Below are positions 53,791 through 62,870 of a stretch of 64,000 nucleotides of DNA, one piece after another. This DNA comes from Streptomyces sp. NBC_00286 (GTDB taxonomy: Bacteria > Actinomycetota > Actinomycetes > Streptomycetales > Streptomycetaceae), in NCBI RefSeq assembly GCF_036173125.1, contig NZ_CP108054.1:1674001-1738000 (forward strand), read 5' to 3'. The position numbers and the translations under genes were made by a program. Under the pieces are notes generated by a model that was given only the letters and a program-made list of their open reading frames with translations, did not search any database and was not told the DNA's origin. How positions within the stretch are numbered: position 1 is the first letter of the stretch; every line of letters starts with the position of its first letter.

Positions 53791-54794
53791 GTACGGCGCT
53801 GGACGAGCACGGCGGCGACGATGATCGCGCCCTTGGCGATCTGCTGGACGTCGCTCTGCAGGTTGTTCAGGGCGAAGATGTTGGTGATCGTGGTGAAGAT
53901 CAGGACGCCGAGCACCGAGCCGACGATGGTGCCGCGCCCGCCGCTGAGCAGCGTGCCGCCGATGATCGCCGCGGCGATGGCGTCGAGTTCGTAGAGGTTG
54001 CCGTTGGTGTTCTGGCCCGAACCGGACAGCACGACCAGCAGGAAGGCGGCGATACCGCAGCACAGCCCGGAGAGCAGATACAGGTACAGCCGCTGCCGGC
54101 GTACGTCGATACCCGCGAGCCGGGCCGCCTCCGCGTTGCCGCCGACGGCCACCGTGCGCCGCCCGAAGGTGGTGCGGTTGAGCAGCAGCCAGCCGATGAC
54201 GGTGACCACCGCGAAGACCATGACAAGCGGCGGGATGCCCAGGATGTAGGCGTCGCGCCCGCCGAGGTCGAGCACGCTCTGGACGGTCACGACCTGAGTG
54301 CTGCCGTCGGTGATCTGCAGGGCGAGTCCGCGGGCTGAGGCGAGCATGGCGAGTGTCGCGATGAACGGGACCATGGCGCCGTACGCGATCAGCATGCCGT
54401 TCACCAGTCCGCAGCCCACGCCGACGATCACCGAGGTGAAGAGGATGCCGATGAACCCGAACTCCTGGGTGGCCACGGTCGTGGCCCATACGGAGGCGAG
54501 CGCGACGATCGCGCCGACGGACAGGTCGATGCCGCCGGAGACGATGACGAAGGTCATGCCGACGGTGACGACACCGATGACCGAGGCCTGGGTGAGGACG
54601 AGTTGGAGGTTGCGGGTGTCGAGGAACTGGTCGGGCTTGGTGATGCCGCCGATGATGATCAGGGCGGCGAGTACGCCGAGCAGTGAGAGGGTGCGGACGT
54701 CGGCGCGGGCGGTGAGTGCCCGCCAGGGGTTGGGTCCCTCCACCGGCGACACTTTCGGGGTGTCACCGCGGGGCGGTGATGCGTGCTGCGTCAT
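53775..54794 (-). CDS. Sugar ABC transporter permease (RbsC-like)
   Basis: A 339-aa inner-membrane permease with 8-10 hydrophobic segments. [22 protein letters not shown] is the family hallmark, followed by [12 protein letters not shown] upstream at the N-terminus, [13 protein letters not shown] (EAA-like loop) and [20 protein letters not shown]. The ATG at 54794 overlaps the ATPase stop by ATGA. It forms the import channel with the ATPase and binding protein. Confidence 0.94.
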   Translation of the reverse strand: MTQHASPPRGDTPKVSPVEGPNPWRALTARADVRTLSLLGVLAALIIIGGITKPDQFLDTRNLQLVLTQASVIGVVTVGMTFVIVSGGIDLSVGAIVALASVWATTVATQEFGFIGILFTSVIVGVGCGLVNGMLIAYGAMVPFIATLAMLASARGLALQITDGSTQVVTVQSVLDLGGRDAYILGIPPLVMVFAVVTVIGWLLLNRTTFGRRTVAVGGNAEAARLAGIDVRRQRLYLYLLSGLCCGIAAFLLVVLSGSGQNTNGNLYELDAIAAAIIGGTLLSGGRGTIVGSVLGVLIFTTITNIFALNNLQSDVQQIAKGAIIVAAVLVQRRTAHTT

Positions 54795-56308
54795 GACGCC
54801 GGAGTTCCTTCCATGACGAGGTCGAGTACGCGGTGTTCGTCGAGCTCCCGGGCGGGCGCCGTATGCACGACGTGGCCCTCGCGGAGCACCAGGACGCGGT
54901 CGGCGAGCCCGAGGACTTCGGGGACTTCGCTGGAGACCATGAGCACGGCCAGGCCTTCGTCGGCGAGGCGGCGGATGACGGCGTACAGCTCGGCGCGGGC
55001 GCCGACGTCGACGCCGCGGGTGGGCTCGTCGAGCAGCAGCACCCGGCAGCCGCGCAGCAGCCAGCGGGCCAGTACGGCCTTCTGCTGGTTGCCGCCGGAG
55101 AGGGTGCGCACGGGCACGGAGGGGTTGTCGGGCCGCAGCGACAGCTCGCGCGTGGCCTTGAGGGCCGCTTCCCGCTCGCCGCTCCGGTCCAGCCAACCCC
55201 CGTACGAGAAGCGGGACATGGAGGACACGGACACGTTCCGCGTGACGGACTCCAGCATCAGCAGGGCCTGCGCCTTGCGCTCCTCGGGGGCGAGTCCGAG
55301 TCCGGCGCGGACGGCGTCCCGTACGCTGCCCGGCTTCAAACGCCTTCCCCCGACAAGGACTTGACCTGCCGTCGGCTTGCGCGCGCCGTAGATGGTCTCC
55401 AGGATCTCGGAGCGTCCGGAGCCGACGAGTCCGGCGAGGCCGACGATCTCGCCGGGCCGGAGCGTGAGGTCGAGGGGCGCGAACTCCCCTTCGCGGGCAA
55501 GGCCTTTGACCTCGAGTACCGGATCCGGGAGCGCGTCGTGCACCGGCCGGTCGGGGAAGACGTACTCCACGTTCCGCCCCGTCATCAGCGCCACGACCTC
55601 GCGCGTCGGCGTCGACTTCGCGGGCAGCCCACCGGCCACGGCCCGACCGTCCTTGAGGACCGTGACGCGGTCGCCGATGCGGCGGATCTCCTCCAGGCGG
55701 TGCGAGATGTAGACGACGGCCACGCCGTCGGCGGTGAGATCGCCGACGATACGGAAGAGGTTGTCGACCTCGTCGGGGTCGAGCGCGGCGGACGGCTCGT
55801 CCATGACGATGAGGCGTACGTCGTGGGAGAGCGCCCGCGCCATCGAGACGATCTGCTGGTGGGCGGCGGACAGGTCACCGACGAGACGGGCCGGATCGAT
55901 CTCCGGGTGCCCAAGTCGCTTGAGCAGAGCGGCGGTTGAAGCACGCGCGCCCTTGCGTCGTACGACGAAACCGGCGGCCGTCGGCTCATGGCCCAGGTAG
56001 ACGTTCTCGGCCACCGACAGGCCCTCCACCAGGTCGAGTTCCTGGTAGATGGTGGCGATACCGAGGCGCATGGCGGCGATCGGCGAGCGGAGGGTGACAG
56101 GGTCGCCGCGCCAGGTGATGGTGCCGTCGTCGGGCTGGTGGGCACCGGCCAGCACCTTGATGAGGGTGGACTTCCCGGCGCCGTTCTGGCCGAGCAGACA
56201 GTGCACCTCGCCGGGCTGGACGTCGAGGTCGACGCCGTCGAGCGCGCGGACGCCGGGGAACGACTTGGTGATCCCGGACATGGTGAGCAGCGGTGGTTCG
56301 GATGCCAT
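54791..56308 (-). CDS. Sugar ABC transporter ATP-binding protein (RbsA/MglA-like, duplicated)
   Basis: A 505-aa protein with two ATPase domains. The first has Walker [10 protein letters not shown], signature [15 protein letters not shown] and Walker [12 protein letters not shown]. The second has a degenerate P-loop ([13 protein letters not shown]), signature [15 protein letters not shown] and [15 protein letters not shown], as in ribose/galactose importers. The ATG at 56308 follows AAGGGGA. It is the first gene of the transporter set and lies 233 bp from the ROK regulator. Confidence 0.95.
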   Translation of the reverse strand: MASEPPLLTMSGITKSFPGVRALDGVDLDVQPGEVHCLLGQNGAGKSTLIKVLAGAHQPDDGTITWRGDPVTLRSPIAAMRLGIATIYQELDLVEGLSVAENVYLGHEPTAAGFVVRRKGARASTAALLKRLGHPEIDPARLVGDLSAAHQQIVSMARALSHDVRLIVMDEPSAALDPDEVDNLFRIVGDLTADGVAVVYISHRLEEIRRIGDRVTVLKDGRAVAGGLPAKSTPTREVVALMTGRNVEYVFPDRPVHDALPDPVLEVKGLAREGEFAPLDLTLRPGEIVGLAGLVGSGRSEILETIYGARKPTAGQVLVGGRRLKPGSVRDAVRAGLGLAPEERKAQALLMLESVTRNVSVSSMSRFSYGGWLDRSGEREAALKATRELSLRPDNPSVPVRTLSGGNQQKAVLARWLLRGCRVLLLDEPTRGVDVGARAELYAVIRRLADEGLAVLMVSSEVPEVLGLADRVLVLREGHVVHTAPARELDEHRVLDLVMEGTPAS

Positions 56309-56541
56309 GACGGTTCCCCTTGGCGGGCGTGCGGGCCGGTTCAGGGCAGGGCGGGGTAGGGCAGGGGCGGTGCTGGGTGCTGAGCTGGGGTGATGCAGGG
56401 TGCTGTGTCGGAGCGGTGCAGGGTGTCGTACGGGTGGCTCTACGTGGCGCTGGTGAGCGCTGCGTGCGGCCCTGATGGAGCGTGAGGTGCGACGTTCGTG
56501 AGCTGACCGTGCGGCTCTGCTGGTGAGCTTGACGTGCTGCG

Positions 56542-57732
56542 TTAAGCGGGTGAGAACAGGTGGTCGCTGATGAGCCGGGCCGCACCGATGACTCCGGCGG
56601 TGGGGCCCAACTCCCCCAGAACGATCGGGAGGTTGCCGGTCGCGAGGGGCAGCGACTGGCGGTAGACCTGGGTACGGATCGCGGCGAGCAGGGTGTGGCC
56701 GAGGCCGGTCACCCCGCCGCCGATCACCACCAGGCCGGGGTTGAAGAAGCTGACGAGTCCGGCGATGACCTGGCCGGTGCGGAAGCCACCCTCGCGGATC
56801 AGATCGAGCGCGGTGGTGTCGCCCGCGACGGCCGCGGCGGCGACGTCGACGGCGCTGAGGCTGCCGTTCGTCTCCAAGCGGCTCGACAGTTCCGGCGACA
56901 GCCCCTGCTGGGCGGCTTCCGTGGCGTCGCGGGCGAGCGCGGCGCCGCTGAAGTGGGCTTCCAGGCAGCCCCGGTTGCCGCAGGCGCACTGCCGGCCGTC
57001 CGGTACCGCGAGGATGTGGCCGATGTCGCCGGCACTGCCCGTCGTACCGCGGTAGACCCCACCGCCGACGACGATGCCACAGCCGATACCGGTGCCGATC
57101 TTGACGCAGAGGAAGTCGCCCACGGAGCGTGCGACGCCCGCGTGCTGCTCCCCCATGGCCATCAGGTTCACGTCGTTGTCGACCATGACGGGGCAGCCGA
57201 GGTCCTGGCTCAGGGCCTCGCGCACCGGGAACCCGTCCCAGCCCGGCATGATCGGCGGGGCGACCGGGACACCCTCGGGGAAACGGACGGGTCCTGGTAC
57301 GCCGATACCGGCGCCGTCGAATCCTTCCGCGAGCCCCGAGGCCTTCAACTTCGCTGCCATGGACAGGACTTGCTCGAAGACCGCGACCGGGCCCTCGCGT
57401 ACGTCCATGGGCTGGTTGATGTGTCCGAGCACCTCCAGCTCGGCGTTGGTGACGGCCACATCGATCGACGTCGCGCCGATGTCCACGCCGAGGAAGCGCA
57501 GAGCGGGCGCGAGCCGGATGTTGTGGGACCGGCGGCCACCGCGCGAGGCGGCGAGTCCGTCGGCCACCACGAGCCCCGTCTCCAGGAGACGCTCGACCTC
57601 CACGGCCAGCTTGGACCGCGAGAGATCGACCCGGTCGCCCAGCTGGGCACGGGAGTTGGGCCCGTCGTCACGCAACAGCTTGAGCAGCCGCGCCTGGTGG
57701 GCGTTCGCGGGTCGCGCCGTCATACGTCTCAC
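56542..57732 (-). CDS. ROK family transcriptional regulator
   Basis: A 396-aa repressor. A winged helix (residues about 10-65; LLKLLRDDGPNSRAQLGDRV and LSRSKLAVEVERLLETGLV) is fused to a ROK sugar-kinase fold (FLGVDIGATSIDVAV, VMVDNDVNLMAMGE, GTGIGCGIVVGGGVYRGTTG). The ROK zinc-site cysteines are seen in CACGNRGCLE. The GTG at 57732 has GGGAGG at good spacing. The ATG at 57723 is an alternative. It likely controls the adjacent sugar importer in response to the imported sugar or its phosphate. Confidence 0.93.
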   Translation of the reverse strand: MRRMTARPANAHQARLLKLLRDDGPNSRAQLGDRVDLSRSKLAVEVERLLETGLVVADGLAASRGGRRSHNIRLAPALRFLGVDIGATSIDVAVTNAELEVLGHINQPMDVREGPVAVFEQVLSMAAKLKASGLAEGFDGAGIGVPGPVRFPEGVPVAPPIMPGWDGFPVREALSQDLGCPVMVDNDVNLMAMGEQHAGVARSVGDFLCVKIGTGIGCGIVVGGGVYRGTTGSAGDIGHILAVPDGRQCACGNRGCLEAHFSGAALARDATEAAQQGLSPELSSRLETNGSLSAVDVAAAAVAGDTTALDLIREGGFRTGQVIAGLVSFFNPGLVVIGGGVTGLGHTLLAAIRTQVYRQSLPLATGNLPIVLGELGPTAGVIGAARLISDHLFSPA

Positions 57733-57922
57733 GAGCCCCTCCCCGCCTCATCGGCACAGCTTCGTCGTGCTTTCGAGGGGAACGTAGCAGCGGTTGCCGG
57801 GGGTGGGAAGAAGTTGAGCGGTAATTAGTGCTCGCTTTTTCCACTCACAGGACAAAGAGTGGCCGACGGTGGCTCCGAGACCACCCTGAGGAGCGCAGGG
57901 CCGCCCACCCGAATCGCTGGCG

Positions 57923-58645
57923 TTATCGGGGCCTGAGCACACAGAACTCATGACCGTCGGGATCGGCCATCACCACCCAGGGGACCTCACCCTGGCCGAT
58001 GTCGACGCGAGTCGCCCCGAGGGAGACGAGACGCTCGACCTCCGCCTGCTGATCACCGCCGACCGGTGGAGCGAGGTCGAAGTGCAGCCGGTACTTCCCC
58101 GTCTTCGGCATCAGCGGCGGACCGCCCCACGTGACCTTCGGACCGCCGTGCGGCGAGCGGATCGCGGTCTCCTGGTCCTGGTCCCAGACCAGCGGCCAGC
58201 CCAGCGCCCGGCTCCAGAAGTACCCGACCTCCTGCGAACCGTCGCAGGCGAGCGCTCCGATGAATCCGCAGTCGGCAAGGAAGTTGTTGCCCGGCTCGAT
58301 GACGCAGAACTCATTGCCCTCTGGGTCGGCGAGCACCACATGCCCCTCCTCCGGGCGCTGACCGATGTCGATGTGCCGGGCCCCGAGCCGGAGCGCCTTC
58401 GCCACGGTCTGCTGCTGGTCGTCAAGGGACGTGCTCGTCAGATCGAAGTGCATCTGGTTCTGGCCGGTCTTCTGCTCCTGGGTCGGAAGGAACCGCATCC
58501 GGAACCCGGTGTCATCGCTCGGCAGGAGCAGGATGCCTTCGGAGAAGTCATCGGACATTTCCCAGCCCAGGAAGTCGGCCCAGAAGCGCGCGAGGCGGAG
58601 CGGGTCGTTCGCGTCGAAGCAGAGCGCGTGCAGGTGAGAAGTCAT
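57923..58645 (-). CDS. VOC-superfamily protein (two glyoxalase-like halves)
   Basis: A 240-aa protein with two tandem glyoxalase/bleomycin-resistance modules. The first is HLHALCFDANDPLRLARFWA through VVLADPEGNEFCVIEPG. The second is FIGALACDGSQEVGYFWSRA through VVMADPDGHEFCVLRPR. Such proteins bind a metal or sequester small toxic molecules. The ATG at 58645 is used; an upstream TTG at 58657 would add four residues. It appears monocistronic. Its function is not set by the context. Confidence 0.88.
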   Translation of the reverse strand: MTSHLHALCFDANDPLRLARFWADFLGWEMSDDFSEGILLLPSDDTGFRMRFLPTQEQKTGQNQMHFDLTSTSLDDQQQTVAKALRLGARHIDIGQRPEEGHVVLADPEGNEFCVIEPGNNFLADCGFIGALACDGSQEVGYFWSRALGWPLVWDQDQETAIRSPHGGPKVTWGGPPLMPKTGKYRLHFDLAPPVGGDQQAEVERLVSLGATRVDIGQGEVPWVVMADPDGHEFCVLRPR

Positions 58646-58842
58646 CCGCACAGCCAAAGCGCCGGGAAACCGCCACGCAACGCGATTTTGGACGGGCGCC
58701 GGGGGCGACGAACCCCGTCGGTGCCACCTCTTGCCGGTGTACTCACGGTCTCCGTTACCTCAGGGGTAATCGACGCTCGCCCAGTGTCCGGCCAGGCTGG
58801 TGACGTACTGCCCGCTGCCGTCCCGCTCGGAGGGATTCCGTC

Positions 58843-59256
58843 TTGCTCGAGAAGCCGTCCCCAGTCCCCGAAGACCCGCTCGCCGCCGTGCCGTTCGCGA
58901 TCCGGCTCGGCATCAGCCTGGAAAAGGCGGAGCCGGACCGCGTCGCGGGCACGCTGTTGTGGGCACCGGAGTTGTGCACGGCCGGCGGTGTCCTGCACGG
59001 CGGGGCGCTGATGACGCTCGCCGACACGACCGGCGCGGTGTGCGCGTTCCTCAACCTGCCGCCGGGCGCTGCCACGTCGACCGTCGAGTCCAAGACCAAC
59101 TTCTTCCGCGCCGTCCGCTCGGGCCACGCCCGCGCCGAGTCCCGGCCATTGCACGTGGGCCGCTCGTTCGTCGTCGTCCAGACGGATCTGTACGACGCTG
59201 ACGGGCGGCCGGCGGGACAGACCACACAGACGCAGGCGGTACTGGGCGGCAGGTGA
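58843..59256 (+). CDS. PaaI-family hotdog-fold thioesterase
   Basis: A 137-aa protein starting with TTG, preceded by GGAGG. The hotdog active-site segment CTAGGVLHGGALMTLADTTGA (HGG motif, with the catalytic Asp in LADT) and VESKTNFFRAVRSG are typical of acyl-CoA thioesterases of the PaaI/DUF4442 type. It hydrolyses small or aryl acyl-CoA esters in the cytosol. It is convergent with the GntR gene, from which it is separated by 38 bp. Confidence 0.9.
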   Translation: MLEKPSPVPEDPLAAVPFAIRLGISLEKAEPDRVAGTLLWAPELCTAGGVLHGGALMTLADTTGAVCAFLNLPPGAATSTVESKTNFFRAVRSGHARAESRPLHVGRSFVVVQTDLYDADGRPAGQTTQTQAVLGGR

Positions 59257-59294
59257 GACGCGAGGTGCCACCGCCCCGTGGGAACGCGCGGGCG

Positions 59295-59972
59295 CTACGC
59301 CCGCTCGCGCGCGTGATACGTCCGACGCGTGTGCTCCGTGTGGGCCCGCATGACCTCCGTAGCGCGCTGCTCGTCGCGGGCCGAGATCGCCGCGATGAGT
59401 TCGCGGTGTTCGATCCAGGACTGGTGACCGCGCTGCCGGGCAACCGGCGTGTAGTACCAGCGAACCCGGCGGTCGACCTGCGCCGCGAGCTCCGCGAGGA
59501 CCGCGTTGCCCGCCAGCTCCATGACCTTCGCGTGGAAGCGGGCGTTCATCGCGACCGCGCCGTCCACGTCGTCGGCGTCCACCGCCCGCTCGCCCTCGGC
59601 GCACAGCTCCTCCAGGGCGCTGATGCCGGCGCTGCCCGCGGCAGCCGCGGCGAGCCGGGCCGCCTCGGCCTCCAGGAGCGTACGGACCGTGAGGAGCTGG
59701 TCCGCCTCCTCCTCCGTCGGCTCGTGCACGAACGCGCCCTGCGCGGGCCGCAGATCGACCCACCCCTCGGTGTTCAGCCGCTGCAACGCCTCGCGTACGG
59801 GCTGCCGGGAGACCCCGAGATGCCCGGCGAGCTCGCTCTCGACCAGGTGCTGGCCTGGCTGCAGGGCACGCGTCGTGATGAGCTCGAGGAGCGCCTCGTA
59901 CACACGGTCCCTGAGCGGTCCCGGACGTTCGAGCTTGGGTACCGCCCCCGGCGGCAGTCCTGTCGACAACAT
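59295..59972 (-). CDS. GntR family regulator, FadR subfamily
   Basis: A 225-aa regulator with an N-terminal winged helix (PLRDRVYEALLELITTRAL and GHLGVSRQPVREALQRL) and an all-helical FCD ligand domain with candidate metal-binding Asp/His residues (MNARFHAKVMEL, WIEHRELIAAI). I chose the ATG at 59972, which has GGAGG upstream. FadR-type proteins sense small carboxylates or acyl-CoAs. The promoter region carries a GTCTACAG/ACTGTA element (60048-60071) related to sites before oxc and before the ketopantoate-reductase-like gene, so it is the best candidate regulator of the oxalate/formate genes. Confidence 0.9.
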   Translation of the reverse strand: MLSTGLPPGAVPKLERPGPLRDRVYEALLELITTRALQPGQHLVESELAGHLGVSRQPVREALQRLNTEGWVDLRPAQGAFVHEPTEEEADQLLTVRTLLEAEAARLAAAAAGSAGISALEELCAEGERAVDADDVDGAVAMNARFHAKVMELAGNAVLAELAAQVDRRVRWYYTPVARQRGHQSWIEHRELIAAISARDEQRATEVMRAHTEHTRRTYHARERA

Positions 59973-60047
59973 CACGGTCCCCCTCCTGAGCAACGGCAGC
60001 GCGCAGCCGGAAAGCCAAGGCCAGCCACCAATGCCAGCCAGTATCAA

Positions 60048-60071
60048 TTGTCTTTCGTCTACAGTCTACGG
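60048..60071. promoter_or_regulatory. Candidate GntR operator in its own promoter
   Basis: On the minus strand the sequence holds two GTAGAC copies 7 bp apart, followed by AAAGAC, and the ACTGTA core. The GTCTACAG octamer on the plus strand is the same as the reverse complement of the left arm at 62789-62796. Autoregulation is inferred. Confidence 0.5.
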
Positions 60072-60129
60072 CGCACAGCGGCCAGGGCCAGGGGGAGTTG
60101 GACTCGTCACACGACGGCGAACCCGCACG

Positions 60130-61068
60130 TCACGGGCAGCGGACGACCTGTCCCGCGTACGACAGATTGCCGCCGAAGCCGAAGAGCAGCACCGGGTCGC
60201 CGGTCGAGATCTCCCCGCGTTCGACGAGCTTCGAGAAGGCGAGCGGGATGCTCGCCGCGGAGGTGTTGCCGGACTCGGCGACGTCGCGGGCGACGACGGC
60301 GTTCACGGCGCCGATCTTCTCGGCGAGCGGCTCGATGATGCGCAGGTTCGCCTGGTGGAGCACGACCGCGGAGAGGTCCTCGGGTTCCAGTCCGGCCCGC
60401 TCGCAGGCCTTGCGCGCGATGGGCGGAAGCTGGGTGGTGGCCCACCGGTAGACGCTCTGCCCCTCCTGCGCGAACCGCGCAGGCGTGCCCTCGATCCGTA
60501 CCGCGTTCCCCATCTCGGGCACGGAACCCCACAGAACCGGCCCGATACCGACCTCCTCCGAGGCCTCGACCACCGCGGCCCCCGCTCCGTCCCCGACGAG
60601 TACGCAGCTCGTACGGTCCGTCCAGTCCGCCACATCGGACATCTTGTCGGCGCCGATGACCAGCACCCGGCTCGCGCCCCCGGCGCGTACGGCGTGATCG
60701 GCGGTGGCCAGTGCGTGCGTGAAGCCCGCGCAGACGACGTTGAGGTCCATCACGGCCGGGGAGGGGATGCCGAGGCGGGCGGCGACCCGGGCGGCCATGT
60801 TCGGCGAGCGGTCGATCGCCGTGGAGGTCGCCACCAGGACCAGATCTATGTCGCCGGGAGCGAGTCCGGCCGCCGCGAGCGCCTTGGCGGCGGCATGCGC
60901 GGCCAGCTCGTCGACCGGTTCGTCGGGCCCGGCGATGTGCCGTGTGCGGATGCCCACCCGGCTCCTGATCCACTCGTCGCTGGTGTCGACCAGACCCGCC
61001 AGGTCCTCGTTGGTGAGCACCTTGGCGGGCTGGTAGTGGCCGACAGCGACGATGCGTGAGCCGATCAT
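60130..61068 (-). CDS. KAS III (FabH-like) 3-oxoacyl synthase
   Basis: A 312-aa protein of the beta-ketoacyl-ACP synthase III fold. The catalytic triad is Cys113 in NVVCAGFTHAL, His in VVLHQANLRII and Asn in SGNTSAASIP. The glycine-rich C-terminal FGFGGNLSYAG and WIRSRVGIRTRHIA near the start are typical. It condenses an acyl-CoA with malonyl-ACP or a related donor. Unlike the NphT7-like protein at 24.6 kb it lacks the mevalonate context, and here it lies between a GntR regulator and an OFA transporter. What it makes is unclear. Confidence 0.88.
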   Translation of the reverse strand: MIGSRIVAVGHYQPAKVLTNEDLAGLVDTSDEWIRSRVGIRTRHIAGPDEPVDELAAHAAAKALAAAGLAPGDIDLVLVATSTAIDRSPNMAARVAARLGIPSPAVMDLNVVCAGFTHALATADHAVRAGGASRVLVIGADKMSDVADWTDRTSCVLVGDGAGAAVVEASEEVGIGPVLWGSVPEMGNAVRIEGTPARFAQEGQSVYRWATTQLPPIARKACERAGLEPEDLSAVVLHQANLRIIEPLAEKIGAVNAVVARDVAESGNTSAASIPLAFSKLVERGEISTGDPVLLFGFGGNLSYAGQVVRCP

Positions 61069-61180
61069 GGGCGGTCCCCCTCATTGCCTGGGTGTATGAC
61101 CCACCAGTCTGATCAGGTACTCACCGGTATGAGGACACGTAAAGCCACAGGAAAGCGGCTTCAGCCTTGTCGCCTTTTGT

Positions 61181-61206
61181 TGAACGCTCGGACACCCGAG
61201 CATTCA
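61181..61206 (-). terminator. Hairpin at the end of the OFA transporter pair
   Basis: TGAACGCTCGG (61181-61191) pairs with CCGAGCATTCA (61196-61206), with one G-T mismatch and a 4-nt loop. It overlaps the stop codon of the small-subunit gene and probably ends that transcript. Confidence 0.55.
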
Positions 61207-61359
61207 CCCCGTGAACAGCTGCGTCGCCTTCCGCACCAGTTCGTACAGGCCATAGGCGAGCGGCACCCCCACCCACACCCAGGAAAAGGCGATCAGCCCA
61301 CGGCGGCCGGGCGGCGTGCTGGCCGGTGCGCTAGGCGGACTGCTGTCGCTCGTGGACAT
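61204..61359 (-). CDS. MFS (OFA) transporter small subunit
   Basis: A 51-aa membrane protein. After a Ser/Pro-rich start (MSTSDSSPPSAPAS), one membrane helix (LIAFSWVWVGVPLAYGLYEL) is followed by a short basic end. The ATG at 61359 lies inside the end of the transporter gene (29-bp overlap) with GAAGGAGG seven bases upstream, so it is translationally coupled. Small one-helix partners of this type are annotated next to OFA transporters in actinobacteria. Confidence 0.8.
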   Translation of the reverse strand: MSTSDSSPPSAPASTPPGRRGLIAFSWVWVGVPLAYGLYELVRKATQLFTG

Positions 61360-62659
61360 CTTCGGCCTCCTTCGGGGCGGGAACGTGGTGGCGGGCATGG
61401 ACGGGGCGTACGAGTTCGTTGGCGACGAAGCCGATGGCCAGCAGCCCGATCATGATGATCAGCGACGTTCCGTACAGGGCCTCACCGGACTTGCCCGCCT
61501 CTTCCTGCCGGTCCGCGATCCAGTTGACGATCAGCGGTCCGAGGACTCCGGCGGTCGACCAGGCGGTGAGCAGCCGGCCGTGGATCGCGCCGACCTGGTA
61601 GGTGCCGAAGAGGTCCTTCAGATAGGCGGGGATGGTCGCGAAGCCGCCTCCGTAGAAGGAGAGGATCACCAGCGCGCAGACGATGAACAGCGGCTTCGAG
61701 GAGTCCCCCACCCACGCGATCAGCGCGTACATCAGCGCGCCCGCACCCAGATACAGGCGGTAGATGTTCTTGCGCCCGACCAGGTCGGACGTCGACGACC
61801 AGACGATACGGCCCGCCATGTTGGCCGCCGAGAGCAGCGCGACGAAACCGGCCGCCGCCGATGCCGAGACCGGTGTCGAGGTGTCCGCGAAGAAGTCCGT
61901 GATCATCGGGGCGGCCTTCTCCAGGATGCCGATGCCCGCGGTCACGTTCATGCAGAGGATGATCCACAGGCACCAGAACTGCGGGGTGCGCACGGCGTTG
62001 CGCGCCGAGACCTGCACGCCCTCGTATGCACTCGGCCCGGAGGCGACCGGCTTCTCGCTGCGCGGCACCCGCACCAGCAGCACGCCGAGCAGCATGAACA
62101 CGGCGTACGACAGCCCGTGTACGAGGAACGCGAGCGCGATCCCCGAGTTGTCGGAGCCGAACGACTCCAGCATCTGCGCGGACCACGGCGAGGCGATCAA
62201 CGCGCCACCACCGAAGCCCATGATGGCGATGCCGGTGGCCATGCCCGGCCTGTCCGGGAACCACTTGATGAGCGTCGAGACGGGCGAGATGTATCCGATG
62301 CCGAGACCGATCCCGCCGACGAAGCCATAGCCGAAGACGATCAGCCAGTACTGCTCGGTGGCGGCCCCGAGCGCGGAGAGCAGGAAGCCCGACGAGAAGC
62401 AGATCAGAGCCACAGTCATCGCCCAGCGCGGCCCGTTCCGCTCGACGAGCGTGCCACCGAACGCGGCGGACAACCCGAGCATGACGATGCCGAGTTGGAA
62501 GGGCAGCGCGCTCTGCGTGCCGCTGAGATCGAGCGCGGACTCCAGAGGCGGTTTGAACACGGACCAGGCGTATGCCTGCCCGATGGAGAGATGAACCGAA
62601 AGTGCGGCCGGCGGAACCAGCCAGCGGCTCCAGCCTGGCGGGGCTATGGGGGGACTCAT
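61331..62659 (-). CDS. MFS transporter, oxalate/formate antiporter (OFA) family, second copy
   Basis: A 442-aa, 12-helix transporter. Family features are HLSIGQAYAWSVFKPPLESA in helix 1, GGIGLGIGYISPVSTLIKWFP, GGALIASPWS and GRIVWSSTSDLVGRKNIYRL in the central loop. The ATG at 62659 is chosen; the longer frame upstream has no SD and runs into the promoter. It is divergent from the ketopantoate-reductase-like gene, and the palindrome at 62789-62812 is between them. With a small subunit and a formate-dehydrogenase-like gene nearby, it probably moves a carboxylate such as oxalate or formate. Confidence 0.9.
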   Translation of the reverse strand: MSPPIAPPGWSRWLVPPAALSVHLSIGQAYAWSVFKPPLESALDLSGTQSALPFQLGIVMLGLSAAFGGTLVERNGPRWAMTVALICFSSGFLLSALGAATEQYWLIVFGYGFVGGIGLGIGYISPVSTLIKWFPDRPGMATGIAIMGFGGGALIASPWSAQMLESFGSDNSGIALAFLVHGLSYAVFMLLGVLLVRVPRSEKPVASGPSAYEGVQVSARNAVRTPQFWCLWIILCMNVTAGIGILEKAAPMITDFFADTSTPVSASAAAGFVALLSAANMAGRIVWSSTSDLVGRKNIYRLYLGAGALMYALIAWVGDSSKPLFIVCALVILSFYGGGFATIPAYLKDLFGTYQVGAIHGRLLTAWSTAGVLGPLIVNWIADRQEEAGKSGEALYGTSLIIMIGLLAIGFVANELVRPVHARHHVPAPKEAEDVHERQQSA

Positions 62660-62788
62660 GATCCCGAACGATAGGAATCCGGCGCCCAGTTGGGAAGTCG
62701 GCCGGCCCGAACTCGTCGACGGTATGCGATGAACGGTATGCCGCACGCGACGAACGGTCGCAGAGCCCTTGCCGCCCCAACCCCCATA

Positions 62789-62812
62789 CTGTAGACAATA
62801 TTCCGTCGACAG
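62789..62812. promoter_or_regulatory. Palindrome CTGTAGAC-N8-GTCGACAG, candidate GntR operator
   Basis: The 8-bp arms match at seven of eight positions with an 8-nt AT-rich spacer (AATATTCC). The ACTGTA core and 8-8-8 layout match the oxc/sucC site at 32386-32409, and GTCTACAG also occurs before the GntR gene. It lies between divergent promoters of the transporter and the reductase-like gene. Confidence 0.65.
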
Positions 62813-62870
62813 ATTTCGGCACCACAGTCACCTCCCTCCGCGGTATCCCTCAACCGAACGGAGACCCCAA

